Positions 49,697 to 61,767 of a stretch of DNA of 64,000 bases are shown one piece after another. A program made the position numbers and the translations under genes. Under the pieces are notes generated by a model, which did not search any database, was not told the origin of the DNA, and saw only the letters and a program-made list of their open reading frames with translations. The number at the start of each line of letters is the position of its first letter. The first letter of the stretch is position 1. Location of the stretch: assembly GCA_911728435.2 (NCBI GenBank), contig OU452202.1, positions 23,849,135 through 23,913,134 on the forward strand, in the 5' to 3' direction. The DNA comes from Apoderus coryli (taxonomy: Eukaryota > Arthropoda > Insecta > Coleoptera > Attelabidae).

Positions 49697-50029
49697 GAAA
49701 AGAGAAACTTTACAAAATCATTCCTTTAAATTTCTATCGAGGTCATTTCTGTGGCCACCAGGCACATACAGTAACATAAGAGAAACATTACATAAATATT
49801 TAAAACTAAATATTTTTTGAATAATTACATCAGTTATTGATAAATATAATAAAAAGGTATGTTCTATGGAAATTTCTAAAGTATGTTTTTGCAGGTATTA
49901 CACTCAAAACTGGTGCGGTTAGAACATGTTTTACATTTTGTCTCTGTTTCACTACTTTGGACTATCAAGTGATTTTGTTCATTCAAACGTAACTAATTGA
50001 CAAATGGTGATAATGCGCTTGATGATGGC

Positions 50030-50450
50030 CCTGGTTTCATTGAAGGGTGCCCATAAATATAAAGCAATAAGTTGCCGTCTGAATTCGAGTAGCGGCATAT
50101 TATTGTTTTCACACCTTCTCCATAATAGCCCAACTTGTAGCTTAGGTTGATCAATTGAACAACTGAAGAAAGACCACCACTACTGTTTAGTCCTTATTGA
50201 AATTCCATAGCTAGACAGACCTGATCATTCAAAATCGACGCCTCCCATATTTTTGTTATAAGCGGCATTTGAATATGAATTTTACTTTTTTTAGTTATAG
50301 AATATCTCTACATTTTTCAAAGGAAGCATATGATTACAGCAGTTTGATAATACAGTTACAATGGAATTATCATTCCCCCGCACAAGTACTAACTTTCCAT
50401 CGGTTTTGAGTTCCATTGTTCCTCAGCTTGTTTTAGCAACAAATTATACT
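50030..50450 (-). pseudogene. piggyBac transposase C-terminal remnant
   Basis: The minus strand reads a degraded SN-like block, then AAYNKNMGGVDFE (50230-50268). This is the family signature YNK.MGGVD..D, containing the last catalytic Asp. YGISIRTKQ-WWSFF and the closing NNMPLLEFRRQLIALYL follow. The order and spacing are those of piggyBac DDE transposases. Stops and small shifts (a TAG within WWW-type tryptophans) disable it. The N-terminal two thirds, with the other two catalytic acids, and the cysteine-rich tail are absent or unrecognisable. Confidence 0.8.
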
Positions 50451-51018
50451 CAGACATATTTGATTCTTTTGAAACTCTATTTTTCCGTAAAGTACCAGTA
50501 ATAATTTCTAAATTGCGTACTGAACGTAATAAATACCTACTGGTGCGTGTTTGACAGTTCAAATACTAAAAATAGAACAAGGCCAACTGCGCATGCATAT
50601 CTTTGAAATAGACATCATATCTGCCCACTGGCACGTTTATGTGCCAATGGTTTTTTTTCCTTCATAATAAAATTTATGTTATAAAAAAACTTATGGTTTT
50701 GTTGAATATCGTTACAATGAATATTTATCAATAACAAAATGAAAAATGTAACAACTAGTAAAGTAATTAAAAGTAGAAAAAAAATGTATATTTACATCAG
50801 TGCAGACAGGTGTAGTAAGATGCTTTAGAGTGGGTTAGGTTTTCATTAATTTCTCAAAAATCTAGCACTGTAAAATCTAAAAAAAAATTATGACCTGTAA
50901 ATAACTACGCAAGGAACAGTTCAGTATGTATCTAGAACAGCTCAGTTTGGGGAGTTTTGAAAAAATAAAATAAAATAACGCTGGCACATTTATGTGCCAA
51001 TGGGCTTTAATGGGTTAA

Positions 51019-52187
51019 TATATTAGAAATAAAAATCTAATTTTTGCGAATTGATAGACAGTCGCCAAAGATCCGACTCTTAATAAACAATTAGCTCAGT
51101 TTAGTTTTTCCTCAAAAAGTATGTTGAAACACACGTACGAAGCTTTCAGGTTTTATTTTGGTTAAAAGAAATCCGGGATTATTGTAATTTTCTATAAAAA
51201 TTCCAAAAATGACAGCATTCATAGATGCAATGCTTTGCATTTATTTTTATTTATAGGAAAACAAACGAATTAAATAAAGAAATAAACAAAAGAGCTAATT
51301 TTGATTCTACTTGACAAAAGCCGACTAAATCTCATTGACTTGTGGATCAAGGACTATAAACCAATAATACTAAAAAAAAAAAACTGAAAAAGTTTATGCG
51401 GTTATAACCTAAGTTTGGAATATGATAGAGACTTCCGGTTTGAGCTATTCTTGTTCCTTGTCTTAAGCTTATTTAAACAAAGCCTTAAAAATGGTCTGAC
51501 CTTATTTATATTTTAAAGAAATGGGCTATATCAGTTACTTCGATATTGAACGCTACCTAAGGTATAGGTACAACTTTTAAGAAATATTTGAATTTTAAAT
51601 GAAAGGGATAAATTACTTTTCCAACGAGCTTAAGTAGACTTCAATCGAATAAAGGGTTGCAGAAATATCGCACATTTTCTTTTATCCTTGCTACCTTTAT
51701 TTTAGGACATAGGTCAAAATGTTAGACACGGAATAAAGCAAGATTTCCAAACTGAACCTATACCTAAAAATTAAAATTGCGCTTTCTACTGGTGGGTTTT
51801 GAAGTTAACCTATTTTGATCAATTTTTCATAGCTACTTTTGCTAACAATTTTTTTCCTAAAGCTGTGTGATAGTTTTACCGGACATATCTTTCCTATTTT
51901 AGGCTGATCATACGGAAATACAATATTAGTAAAACAACTTTGAGGAGATAGATATATTAGATTAAGCGACGAACTTTTATTTAATTTTGCAATTGTTATA
52001 AAAGACAGCTCTAAAATATTTACCTCCAAATAAAACTTACTTAATCATGTAATATTTCTTTCCTTATTCTTAAACCTTCTTATTTATATTTAAGACTTTT
52101 AGATTCTTTGGGTTTAAGGTTATCAAAAATACAATTATAATTGCGCATGTTTATTATACTGTCAAAAAAACAACTTTTACATCTAGT
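51019..52187. other. AT-rich unassigned DNA
   Basis: No gene recognised. The AGAGACTTCCGGTTT block shared with 9.27 kb occurs near 51428. Confidence 0.5.
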
Positions 52188-52226
52188 GCGACGTTTCGGT
52201 GCGATGATTTGCACCTTCATCAGGCT
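52188..52226 (-). ncRNA. Hammerhead ribozyme-like motif, type B, intact core
   Basis: On the minus strand GC, CUGAUGA, an extra A and a perfect 5-bp stem II (GGUGC/GCACC) are followed by GAA, ACGU, C and GC. The core is complete, but stem I pairs only over two bases before mismatches, so folding depends on flanking sequence. Confidence 0.65.
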
Positions 52227-52279
52227 TTCCTAAATTATTTTCCATGTTAATACGATTAAGTCAAACAAACAAAAAGAGG

Positions 52280-52300
52280 ACGTTTACACGTTGTAAACGT
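52280..52300. repeat. 21-bp palindrome
   Basis: ACGTTTAC and GTAAACGT arms around a 5-base centre. Confidence 0.8.
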
Positions 52301-52642
52301 GAAGCACGATTTACTGGGAAAATACTTGTATCTTTTATTTTTTTAACTGGCATTAGATATGTAGATCTGGGAATTCTGAATCTGCGAGCGCAAATTTTGT
52401 ACAAATTGGCTCGTTGCAGTGGCTGTGGTGCTGCTTTCGGCGAGAAATTCGCCGGGCAAGCGAAGGGATTCACCGTACAACAGTTCTGCTGCTGTAGCTT
52501 GGAGATCTTCCTTCCAGGCGGAACGTACGCCTAAGAGTACAGTGGGAAGAACTTCGGTCTAACGGTCGTTTTGGTGGCACCTAATCGCAGCAGTACAGTG
52601 GGAAGGGCCATACGAAACTTTCTCGAGGGAATCACTTTTCGC

Positions 52643-53092
52643 AGGGAGGCACCAGCCAAAAGTATACCCAAAAACTGTCGGAGTGGTCTGGGAATTAAAT
52701 TACTCTGAATTAAAAACAAAACTGATGATACGATAAATGAACGTATGTTGATGGTATGTTTTTAATTGACACAAATTAATTAAAAGATTTAGAATGTTAC
52801 AAGAAGCTAGTCAGAACAATATGTCTCCACCAGCGGGAGCAACCTCGGCTAAAGTGGTGACCCCGACGTGATTTATTTGTGCGGTAGTTTGTGGAGTGTG
52901 CGTAATTTTAAAATATAACAAACCCCCGTCCGACAAACATTCGCGACATGGCTCATTCGGCTGATCAAAACGCGGTAGTGTCCGCAATGATGCAAGTACT
53001 GGTTCAAATGCAGCAGCAAATGACCAGTTTACAAAGACAGATCTCGGAGATCAAACAAAAACACACAGAGGGAGGCACCAGCCAAAAGTATA
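52643..53092 (+). mobile_element. LTR-retrotransposon leader and gag start between direct repeats
   Basis: TGGTGACCCCGACGTGAT (52855-52872) begins with the TGG that pairs with a tRNA CCA end and fits a primer-binding site. A gag-like ATG follows 76 bp later. A perfect 24-bp direct repeat (starts AGGGAGGCACCAG, ends AAAAGTATA) lies at 52643-52666 and 53069-53092; the second copy is inside the gag-like frame. The LTR itself was not delimited. Another repeated 14-mer (AGTACAGTGGGAAG) lies at 52536 and 52592. Confidence 0.5.
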
Positions 53093-53130
53093 TAAAAATT
53101 CACCATAGATCCATTGGGGGTGCATTGTGA
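52948..53130 (+). pseudogene. gag-like N-terminal fragment
   Basis: Sixty codons start MAHSADQNAVVSAMMQVLVQ, then MQQQMTSLQRQISEIKQ, a short amphipathic coiled-coil-like helix typical of the N-terminus of Gypsy-type gag proteins. The frame stops after about 60 codons and no capsid, zinc knuckle or pol sequence follows. It is truncated near the second 24-bp repeat. Confidence 0.5.
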
Positions 53131-53528
53131 AAATAGTGCCTATTATACAGAGTACAATTGCATAAAAGCTAGTACACGGTAAATAACTTAATATATTGAA
53201 AATGTCCTCGTATTCGTTGGACGATATTTAAAAACTAATACAAACGGGCAAACGAAGAACAAACAAAAAACTTATCCGAAGTTGTTGAAAATCAAAGTAT
53301 ATAATATTACGAGAAGAAATAAACCATAAAATTAAATACGTTAATGATCTAATAGATAAAGTTCAGAACGACGTAAAGAACAAAGGGAGGATCACATTAA
53401 GATACAGAGAGAAATAAAGAAACATCATCATTTTTGACATAGAGAATTCGGAGGATATCCTGAAGGATATGCTAAAAATCCTTAACGACAAGTGATCGAT
53501 ACAAATTACTGCTAGGGATATATAATAA

Positions 53529-53730
53529 TATACAGGGTGTTTCAAAAAGTAGCGGCAATATTTTAGGGGGTGATTTTTCATGTCATTCTATGAAAAAAAA
53601 GGTGTTAAATTTTTTTTGTAAATAACGGTTAAATCAAATATCTCTTTACCGATTTCCTTCAACTTTGGCGGCGTTGTTGCTAGATATATAAAGCTTATAT
53701 GACCCTAAGTAGATCAAAATTAATAATTCC
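53529..53730. mobile_element. TATACAGGGTGT element, copy 2 (left part)
   Basis: Homologous to the left half of the 23637-24129 element: TATACAGGGTGTTTC, AGCGGCAATATTTTAGGGGG, GTCATTCTAT, CCGATTTCCTT, GGCGGCG and GCTTATATGACC. Homology ends near AGATCAAAA, just before the place where copy 1 has its hammerhead motif. Confidence 0.65.
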
Positions 53731-56700
53731 ATTGGTGTTAGGGGAGCAACTTATTTAATTTTGATATTGTCTTGCGATAAAGCAACTGCAACTCGCTTAC
53801 GATATAAAAATTTAAAGCTATTTTACTTTAGGCAATAGAGCGACTTTTAAAGTTTGAAGTTTCGGTAATTTGTTTAATTCATCAAACATTTTTAATATTA
53901 TTGCTCTTCAATATAAATATAGTAAAACTTGTCGTACAAGACATGTTCGGTTAATTTGCAAATTTTATAAATTAACACACACTTATTACAACTTAAATAC
54001 AGTATTGAAAGATCATTTGACTCAGCGGGTGGCTAACTGACCGGTACATATACCTACCGTGTATATATATATAGCTTAAGTCAGTTTAAGATTCACAAAA
54101 AAGTATACCTACATCTACTGGTTGAACTCCGCCAATATGCAGTAACTCACGATGTCGGCAACACAACTTTAACGAAGAACTCATAAATAATGATGAAATG
54201 AATATTATTATCATTATTATAATATGTTTCACATTCACATCATGTGTAACATGCAGATTATATATAGGAAGTCAAATTATATTTATGAATTAGGAGCGTA
54301 TACTCATTAGCCGATGTGTGGTAACATGGACATGTCATAATCTGTATTAAACTGATATATATTATGGTTTAACGAGACAATGTTGTACAAGCTGATAATA
54401 TATAAAATTAGCAAACATCTTTCAGAAACTACTAATTAAAAGACATTAGTATACAAGGTTTGTTCGTAAAAATTGAATTTTTATTTACCTCAATATTGTA
54501 AGTATTAAAAACCAAAATTTGTGGTTGCTATTTGTTGTTTTTAGTATTATTCACAATTTAAAATTTATATATAGCTCTCCATATTTAAGTGTAAAAGTAA
54601 TAATTTGTGCGTTTTTTGTTTCTATCGTAATCTCTTTTTCTTTTTCCCTCTAGTTTTTTCTGTTCATCCTCTAATTATAGAGCACATTTTTTTTCGAAAT
54701 GTTCCAGATAATTTTGTTAAGTTATCAACAAATAGATACGTTCTATGTGCCGTTTGTTTTTTCTCTCAGGCGTTGGTGGATTTGATAAGTATTTTGACTT
54801 CTGTACTACCCATACTGCTGCTTTCTAATTACATTTTCAATAATGATATCTTGGATATCAGGTGAGTCCGGTGGATTGATGACTTCCTTTTAGGTAAAAT
54901 CAACATAAGTTTGACTCATGTGTTCCAAATGTCTTGGAGGATGTGTCTCTTTTTCATTAGTTGGTTCGTATTCTAAGGAAAAACTATTTTCTTCGCGCTG
55001 TACAACATGTTTTAGATAATCGCTTGAATCCGTTGATAAATCACCGTCTATTTCTTTGCAAATTTTGGTACGTTTATTCTCCAGAGAATTATTATGGGTA
55101 TTTCGCCACTAATTCATATGAATTCGTGGCGAAATACGCATACAATGAGTTATAATTTTATATCGTTTTTGTCATAAAACTTACTTCACTAGTTCCAGCT
55201 CTGCTAATGCAGTATGAATGTGCGAGGGACCGCAAGTATCCTTATGTCCAGGATTTTTTAATTTGAACTCCAGCGTTGATTTTGGAACGCCATGTTTTTG
55301 CCGCTGGCGCAAATAAAGATTATTGCTCCTTATATCATTGACTGCATCGTCTATATCACTCCTGTCATTTACGCTTCTTTTAGGCATGATTTTATTGGAA
55401 AGGTCCTTTCAAAACTAGGGCAGAAGATGAAATTTAGTTATTGGACACCTTTTGAATTAGTTAGTAGACAACTGCCTAATAACTAGTTATAACAAAGATA
55501 GAATAATGGAATTCATATTCAGAGAAAGAGAGTGAAATATGCTGCAAATGTGAAGAAAAAGAACAAAAATATTGTCTATAGATTAGTAATGTCCAATCAC
55601 TGATTTTTGGCTTTCTTATTTAGCTAGTTATTGGACACCCCCTAAAAACTCACCCTTAATGATTTATAATTCTAAAGTCTTCATTATTTATCGCATTAAG
55701 TATATACATGGTTAGGCAGTACTAGTATTTGATTTTTATAATTATTTTAAAATATACAAACAGCTGAACATACCTTAGAAGTTTATTAAAAATACACCAT
55801 TCACAATACATGAATGAACAAAAGCACAGTTCCCACTAAAACAACGTTTGATGTTAAAGCGGCGTAGGTTCAAATCAACTCTCTAACCAATAGAGTCGCC
55901 ATGTATGGGGTTTCAATAACTCCCACATGTCCAATAACTGGGTGGTTTACCCTAATTTAAGTTATAATGAATTTACTAAATTTGATGAGTTGAAGTAGAT
56001 TTGGTTCTCTTTGGCTCTCTTCTCAATGAAATTGCTTGTTCAGAAATGCTATGACCAAAGACACCTCATATGGTACATTGAGTTTTGACACACCTGTGAC
56101 TTGGCTTGGAATAGAGCGACAAAACCTTTCATATTAATTATCTCCTTGCATAATGAGACTAAAAACCAAGTACATACTTAGAAATTTCGTGAAACAATAT
56201 AGGTATAGCTATTATTTCAATTATTCTAAAATAATCAATTGTGTCATAACTCCTATCAAAATCAAGCGCAAAATCAATATAAAATTGCATGTCATACAGC
56301 CATTATATACCTGAAACGTGTCGTAACTCCAAAGATTACATATCAAAATATCCATTCGATGTTGTTCATTTTTCTTTTGTTTTTGCCTGCAAGTAACAAA
56401 CAAGAGCAGATATAACTTCGATTGATAGTAAAAGTGACCACACCCGTCCTACTCTCAGATCGACACATACAGACCAAACCACTTTTATTTATTTTATAAT
56501 ATAACTTAGTATGTTAGTATATGAAAAGTGGTTTGCATACCTCCAGCTGGATTTTATTGACAAATTGTGTTGAATTTTATTTACCACAGTATATTTTATA
56601 AAGTAGTTTATTCACTCAGTCTATAATTATAGGTAATAGCAATTATTGATGATTAAACAAATCTCTGCTTAATGTTTCTTTGGTTGAATTGGATTTTCGT

Positions 56701-57038
56701 AATGAGGTACACAAATTTTTGATTGCAATCGAAATGAATAAACTGAATGCTTTATATATACACTGTGTCCAAGATAAGAAATTATATTCTGAAACACCCT
56801 GCTGTATCTATATAACAAAAGTGGCAATCAATCGATTGCGAGTATACTATACTAGTGTATAATTTAATTTTTAAAATTTAATTTTTAACTTAGTCATTTA
56901 AGTACGAATACTTCCGCAGAATGATCGTATCTGAAGATGAGAACTAAGTCTCGTATGCCAAGAATTTGTAAGCCAATTGCCTCAGTGGAACATATATATT
57001 CATGAAATATATATTTTTTTAATTTCACCGGAAATACT
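53731..57038. other. AT-rich unassigned DNA
   Basis: No gene recognised. A (TA)n run occurs at about 54063-54073. Short inverted CACTAATTCATATGAATTCGTG occurs near 55107-55128. Confidence 0.5.
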
Positions 57039-57088
57039 GTCTGTCTGTCTGTCAGTCTCTCTGTCTGTTTATCTGTCTGTCTGTATGC
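57039..57088. repeat. (CTGT)n tetranucleotide microsatellite
   Basis: An imperfect CTGT run followed by CACGAAAACACAAAAACCAC and AACCAAATTTGGTAC, a combination seen at the ends of some dispersed insect repeats. Confidence 0.85.
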
Positions 57089-57869
57089 ACGAAAACACAA
57101 AAACCACTAAACAGATTTTAACCAAATTTGGTACAAAAATACTATAGGACATGGCAAGGAGCTGATTAGATTTCGGGAAACATTGAGCGTAGGCAAGGGG
57201 TTTAAAAGAGGGTTCAAAAATTGAAAAAATTCATAGTTCTTAAACTCCGAAATACTGCATAATTTTTTACGAATTTAATTTAATATAACCTAAAATATTA
57301 AACAGCAAATATTAGACCACATTGGCGTTCAAAAATAGTGTAAAATGGGGTAAAAAATATTTAAAAAAAACGTACTTCTTAAACATAGCAGAAATATTAA
57401 CTAATTATTTATAGCTTTAATAGAATATAACCTATAAAATGTGTCATAAATAACTTACTTTCATAGGCGTAAATAGTGTAAAAAAGCGAAGAAAAGAAAA
57501 TATACCATCTTTTATATATCAAAGTGCAGTGATTGCAATTAATAAACTTGCGTTAGATGCCACAACAATTTCCACACTCGTTGCCCTTCAAAAAAAAAAA
57601 TAACATATTCCTGATGAGGCTGATGGAGATTTATTTTTGAGTCACATTTGTTACAAGGAGTTACAAGGAGGAGAGTGAAAAGAAGAGCTGCGTTCGATTG
57701 TCAATCTGAATGTGAAGGAACTGTGAGTCAAGAAATATACTTCAGTAATAATGTGTATAACAGTAAGAATAATAACGTCAAAATTCAAAGCTCAATTACA
57801 GACATTGATTCACCAGAAGAATAAATTAAAGACAACATTAAAATAACGCAAATGGAAAACACACGGAAA

Positions 57870-58380
57870 TAACTGTGCAGGGATTACGTCTTAGTTTTTA
57901 CCGAAAATCCCAGACTCCTTAATAAGATTATATAGACTCATGAATCAAAATTCAGCACGGAATGAATTATAAATCGCCGAAATAATAATTACCACGACCA
58001 CTTTAGTTTGAAGCCAGATATCCGGATTTACTCAGAGGGTTTGTTAGTGATGTTGTAAAACTCTACCCCCAAATGACAGAGCGAGCTCTTTGTATCAGCT
58101 GGATGGTTCTCCAGCGTATTCCACCAGAGCTGTTGAAATTGATGTTCGAGGATCGGTCGATCGGCCCACAAGGACCCTGAAATTGGCGAGCTAGCTCACC
58201 CGATTTCACACCCTTAGATTATTACTACTGGGATTGTACGGTTTACGGTTACTCTAGGCCTGTACATACTAGAGAGGAATTACTGAACCGCGTTCACGAT
58301 GCCTTTACTAATCTCAGCCCAGTGAACTTCGGAGGTCTGTTTCGCGAGGAGTATATGACAGGGTTATTCAGTGCTTGAAC
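57870..58380 (+). pseudogene. Tc1/mariner-like transposase remnant
   Basis: The plus strand shows, across several frames, RDYVLVFTENPRLLNKII and THESKFSTE (first catalytic block, Asp lost to His as at 21.3 kb), then NRRNNNYH. FQLDGSPAYSTRAVEI follows (second Asp block, normally QQDGAPAH), then SPDFTPLDYYYWDCTVYG (third block, Asp kept) and HTREELLNRVHDAFTNLSPV. The last ~90 codons, from about 58100, are readable with two frameshifts. It belongs to the same broad lineage as the 20.9 kb relic. No TIRs found. Confidence 0.85.
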
Positions 58381-60530
58381 CAAAATTGAGGACATATAGA
58401 CCACGTATTGTAATGATCTTGTTTACATTCATTTGTCACTTTTTATCATTAGTTTCTGTTGTTTTTCTTTGGTTTTATGTTTTGTTTTGTGTTCGTTTTC
58501 TAACATAAGTGTATTGTTCTTTGGTTTTCTACCAGAAATCACATTAAAATATAAAATAGATGCTTATAACAACGCTAATTCAATTCTTGACAAAATCAAA
58601 TCAAAGCTTAATGGTTAAGACTTTTGGAATTTCATCGGTTTTTGCTAAAAATATGGATTAACACAGAAAGTTATAACAAATCGATGCAAAATTAAGCTTT
58701 GGCTTTGAAAATCAAATAATATACAGGGTGTCCCATTTGAAAAATGCACTTTTTTTTTGCAAATTTTGGACACCCTGCTGGCGATATATTAATTGTCAAT
58801 GTGGTTTTCGAAAGTAACATTCTTGTGCTTGGGTACGCCCTAAAATCACTGACCACCACATATACTAGTGGTGCTACTGAAGAGAGATGACCTTTTTGCT
58901 ATGTATAAAAATGAATCTTTCAAATATGGGTATTAGATATTAAATTTGTAGTACCCAGTAAAGTATTTTACAAGAAACTGTGGTTCTTTATAGTTTGAAC
59001 TGCCAGAATAAAATAGTATTTAACTAATTTTCATAATATTAGTTCTTAAAAGCACTTCTATTTGATGCCCAATAATTAAATTTTGTGCTGTCCAATAATT
59101 AAGAAAAATGTCCAATTACTAAGATTTTCCAAACAAAACGATATATAGTAATATTTGCGTAGGAAATTCCTTAAGTGTCGAATAACTGGGTGGTTTCCCT
59201 ATATTGATTATAATAATTCTATATAATTTTTTGACTGATTTAAGGTATACGCATATGAAATCATATAACCCATGTTGGTGAATGAAATGCTTTTATAAAC
59301 GAAATAACTGTTTCTTTGGCCTACACTGTGTAAACAAATTGAGATACTCTGCAGTTATAATAATAATTATAACGTCAGTTTTCGTTTTAATACAGAACAG
59401 CTGCAGGCCAAATTATTTAAAACGAAAAAATTTTACTTTTATTTGTGATTAGCCTAATTAATTGTGTGAAATTTAATTGAATTTTAATAACAAACAGGTG
59501 CTCCGGGTTTTATAACAACGTCTGTAATAAATTGTAAATAATAGTATCTACTCATTAATTCAGAAAATATATTTTGTACAAATTATAATTCAGATCAACA
59601 GTTTTCATCTAATAAATGATTACCAACAATTAAGTGCATTAGTTTAAAGTTAGAAAATTTTTAAGGAATTAATGAATCGTGGAACACAGCAATTATACAG
59701 GTTGTTTCTTAAGTCATCTAAAATATTCAACGAGGCGATTCTTAGAAAATGAAATACAGACTGTCATCGCCACAGATATCAGGGAGTTGTTTCTGCAGGC
59801 AAATGATTTTTACAGTTTTCACTGGAACTGTGCTTTGGATGAGAAAAAATCAAGAGAAAAAAAATTGCTTAGAAATAAATCGGGATTCCAAATTAATTTT
59901 TTGGAAACAAATCATCAAGTTAAGTTTCTTTGGCATAAACCTACATAACGTGCAAAAAAAACATTTTTTATGGCTCATTCGATGAGCAAAATCAAAGGAA
60001 TTAGTAGGCATTAATGAGGGAATTCGTGTTACTAAAAGTAATTGGTTTACAACATTTCTGATTACGGTTTACCCCTTTGCCAAACCGTTATTAAAACATG
60101 ATATTTATACTAACTGGGCATTATAATTTCAATGTGTCACACAGTATATATTTACGAGATGTTCATGAGGTGTGATTAGCATAAGATAATAACAACCATG
60201 GCGATCTACAAGAATTACATGAAGCAATAATCTAGTTTATCTGCTGGATGATCTAGTTTTAGTTTTACTTATTGATTTTTTTCTTCCGTCTATTTAATCT
60301 CTCTTATTCATTTTGCTTCAATTATATTACTTACGAAATTGGGTACTTGTGAAAGTGTCTTCATTTAAGGCGCACATTTGGTGGTAATTATTATTTTGTC
60401 GGATGCTAAAAGTTTAGATAAGTATAATTATCATAATGGTTGATAATTATGTTTATATCAATACGATCTCAAGCAGTTTTCCAGAGCCTTCAGGACACTC
60501 GACTCTTGTGTCCTTTGAGCAGAATTTTTA
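58381..60530. other. AT-rich unassigned DNA
   Basis: It contains a 46-bp hairpin-like unit with CAGGGTGTCC and GGACACCCTG ends (58726-58773) and a TATACAGGTTGTTTC terminus at 59694. The frames at 59679-59985 have no recognisable domain. Confidence 0.5.
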
Positions 60531-60539
60531 ATCTTTAAG

Positions 60540-60840
60540 CAACAGCCAAAAGTCGCATAAGGCATTTCACGGAGTACAAAGTTGTGTGAATTTTAGCTTT
60601 GCCAAAACTAGTTCGCACAATGTTCGATGAATGCGCAATCTTTTGAGAATTTCGAAGTTATATGCTTTATTCATTGTGTACCTGTAATGTCACGACTCAT
60701 TCATAAGCAGTTTATGAAAACAATCAACAGGGACTTAATATTGGGCTTTTTCAGCTGCCGCTTGGATGTATAAACTTCACACAGTGGAGTTTTGTTTCGG
60801 GATCGTTACTGTGAACCCACGAGTCGTCTTCCGTAATGAG
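60540..60840 (-). pseudogene. Mariner (SETMAR-type) transposase remnant
   Basis: The minus strand reads LITEDDSWVHSNDPETKLHC, close to the mariner motif ITGDETWV..YDPETK. A KSP-like block follows and, after shifts, NKAYNFEILKRLRI, where relatives have VN..YYLEVL.RLR. The first catalytic Asp is in EDD/GDE. Later catalytic blocks are not seen. This is a third mariner lineage in the window, different from those at 41 and 58 kb. Confidence 0.55.
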
Positions 60841-61766
60841 TTTAGATTAATATTCGACGTGTGAAATATGTCGAATGGATCTAGGCCCTCTAAAAAAATT
60901 CTAAATGTGTCATTCGATATCTATTTGTTTTTTTTACAATAAAATTGCCCGAAGATGTGTCCGTACGCACATCACTGTTGGAAGAAAAATAATATTTTTT
61001 ACGTAAAAATTAATTATATGTCCAAATGTGCCAAATTTCATTTAAATATCTAAAGTTGTTTTAAAAATATTAAATGTGGAATATTTGATAAAAATTTTGA
61101 ATCTTTGCTTCGTGCATTGTTCGAATATGTTTTATAATGTAATGTAATGAGTTTAGTATAATTTTCGACGTGTGAGATATGTCGAATGGATCTAGGCCCT
61201 CTAAAAAATTTCTAAATGTGTCATTCGATATCTATTTCTTTTTTTTTACTTTAAATTTGCCCGAATATGTGTCCGTACGCACATCACTGGTGGAAGAAAA
61301 ATAAGAATTGCTTTTTAGATAAAGCAACAAGACTTTAAGTTATGTCGGAAATTCGTGGATCGACGAAACGGCCGTCTGTTGAAAGCACGGTAGTGTGAAA
61401 CACATTTCCAACATAACTTAAAGTCTTGTTGCTTTATGTAACAAGCAATTCTTAAATAAAGCCTCCCTGCTAGGGCATTCGGGCGCATCTAGTGTTGGCA
61501 ATAGGATATAATGGAGTTGTTACTTCTTGTCCGGCCATCGTTTGTGAACTGTGTTTCACCCGGCATATTGCCTGTTCACGCTAGGTGTCGCCAAAAACAT
61601 CTCTCTCTCGAAGAAAAATAATATTTTCTACGTAAAAATAAATTATATGTACAAATGTGCCAAATTTCATTTAAATATCTAAAGTTGTTTTAAAAATATT
61701 AAATGTGGAATATTTTATAAAAATTTTGAATCTTTGCTTCGTGCATTATTCGAATATATTTTATAA
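60833..61766. repeat. 311-bp tandem duplication, second unit split by an insertion
   Basis: Unit 1 (60833-61143) and unit 2 (61144-61304 plus 61610-61766) share GTAATGAGTTTAG, ATGTCGAATGGATCTAGGCC, GTGTCCGTACGCACATCACT and AAATATCTAAAGTTGTTTTA in the same order. They differ at few sites. Unit 2 is interrupted by 61305-61609 and then ends where a LINE tail begins. Confidence 0.85.
61305..61609. mobile_element. ~305-bp hairpin insertion with 12-bp target duplication
   Basis: It is absent from the sister tandem unit, so its ends are defined. GAAGAAAAATAA stands before it (61293-61304) and GAAGAAAAATA again after it (61610-61620). The left half (61305-61452) is a foldback: GAATTGCT, AAGCAACAAGACTTTAAGTT and ATGT-GGAAAT face their inverse, with a ~50-base loop holding GACGAAACGGCCGTC. 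The right half has partly inverted GGCGCATCTAGTG and CTAGGTGTCGCC. No coding capacity. Confidence 0.75.
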
Positions 61767-61767
61767 T

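Larger units (their letters stand above)
49368..51018. mobile_element. piggyBac-type element, TTAA-bounded
   Basis: Both ends read TTAACCCATTARWGCCC pointing inward (49368 onward; 51018 backward), with TTAA at each end as the expected target duplication. A TGGCAC..GTGCCA palindrome sits just inside the right end (about 50982-50999) and again near 50627-50644. The interior has a minus-strand transposase relic, and a hammerhead-like motif lies at 49653-49696. Length 1.65 kb, shorter than autonomous piggyBac elements. Confidence 0.85.

Noticed and set aside
55870..55882. GGTTCAAATC, resembling a tRNA B box
   Set aside because: No A box at the right distance upstream and no cloverleaf can be drawn.
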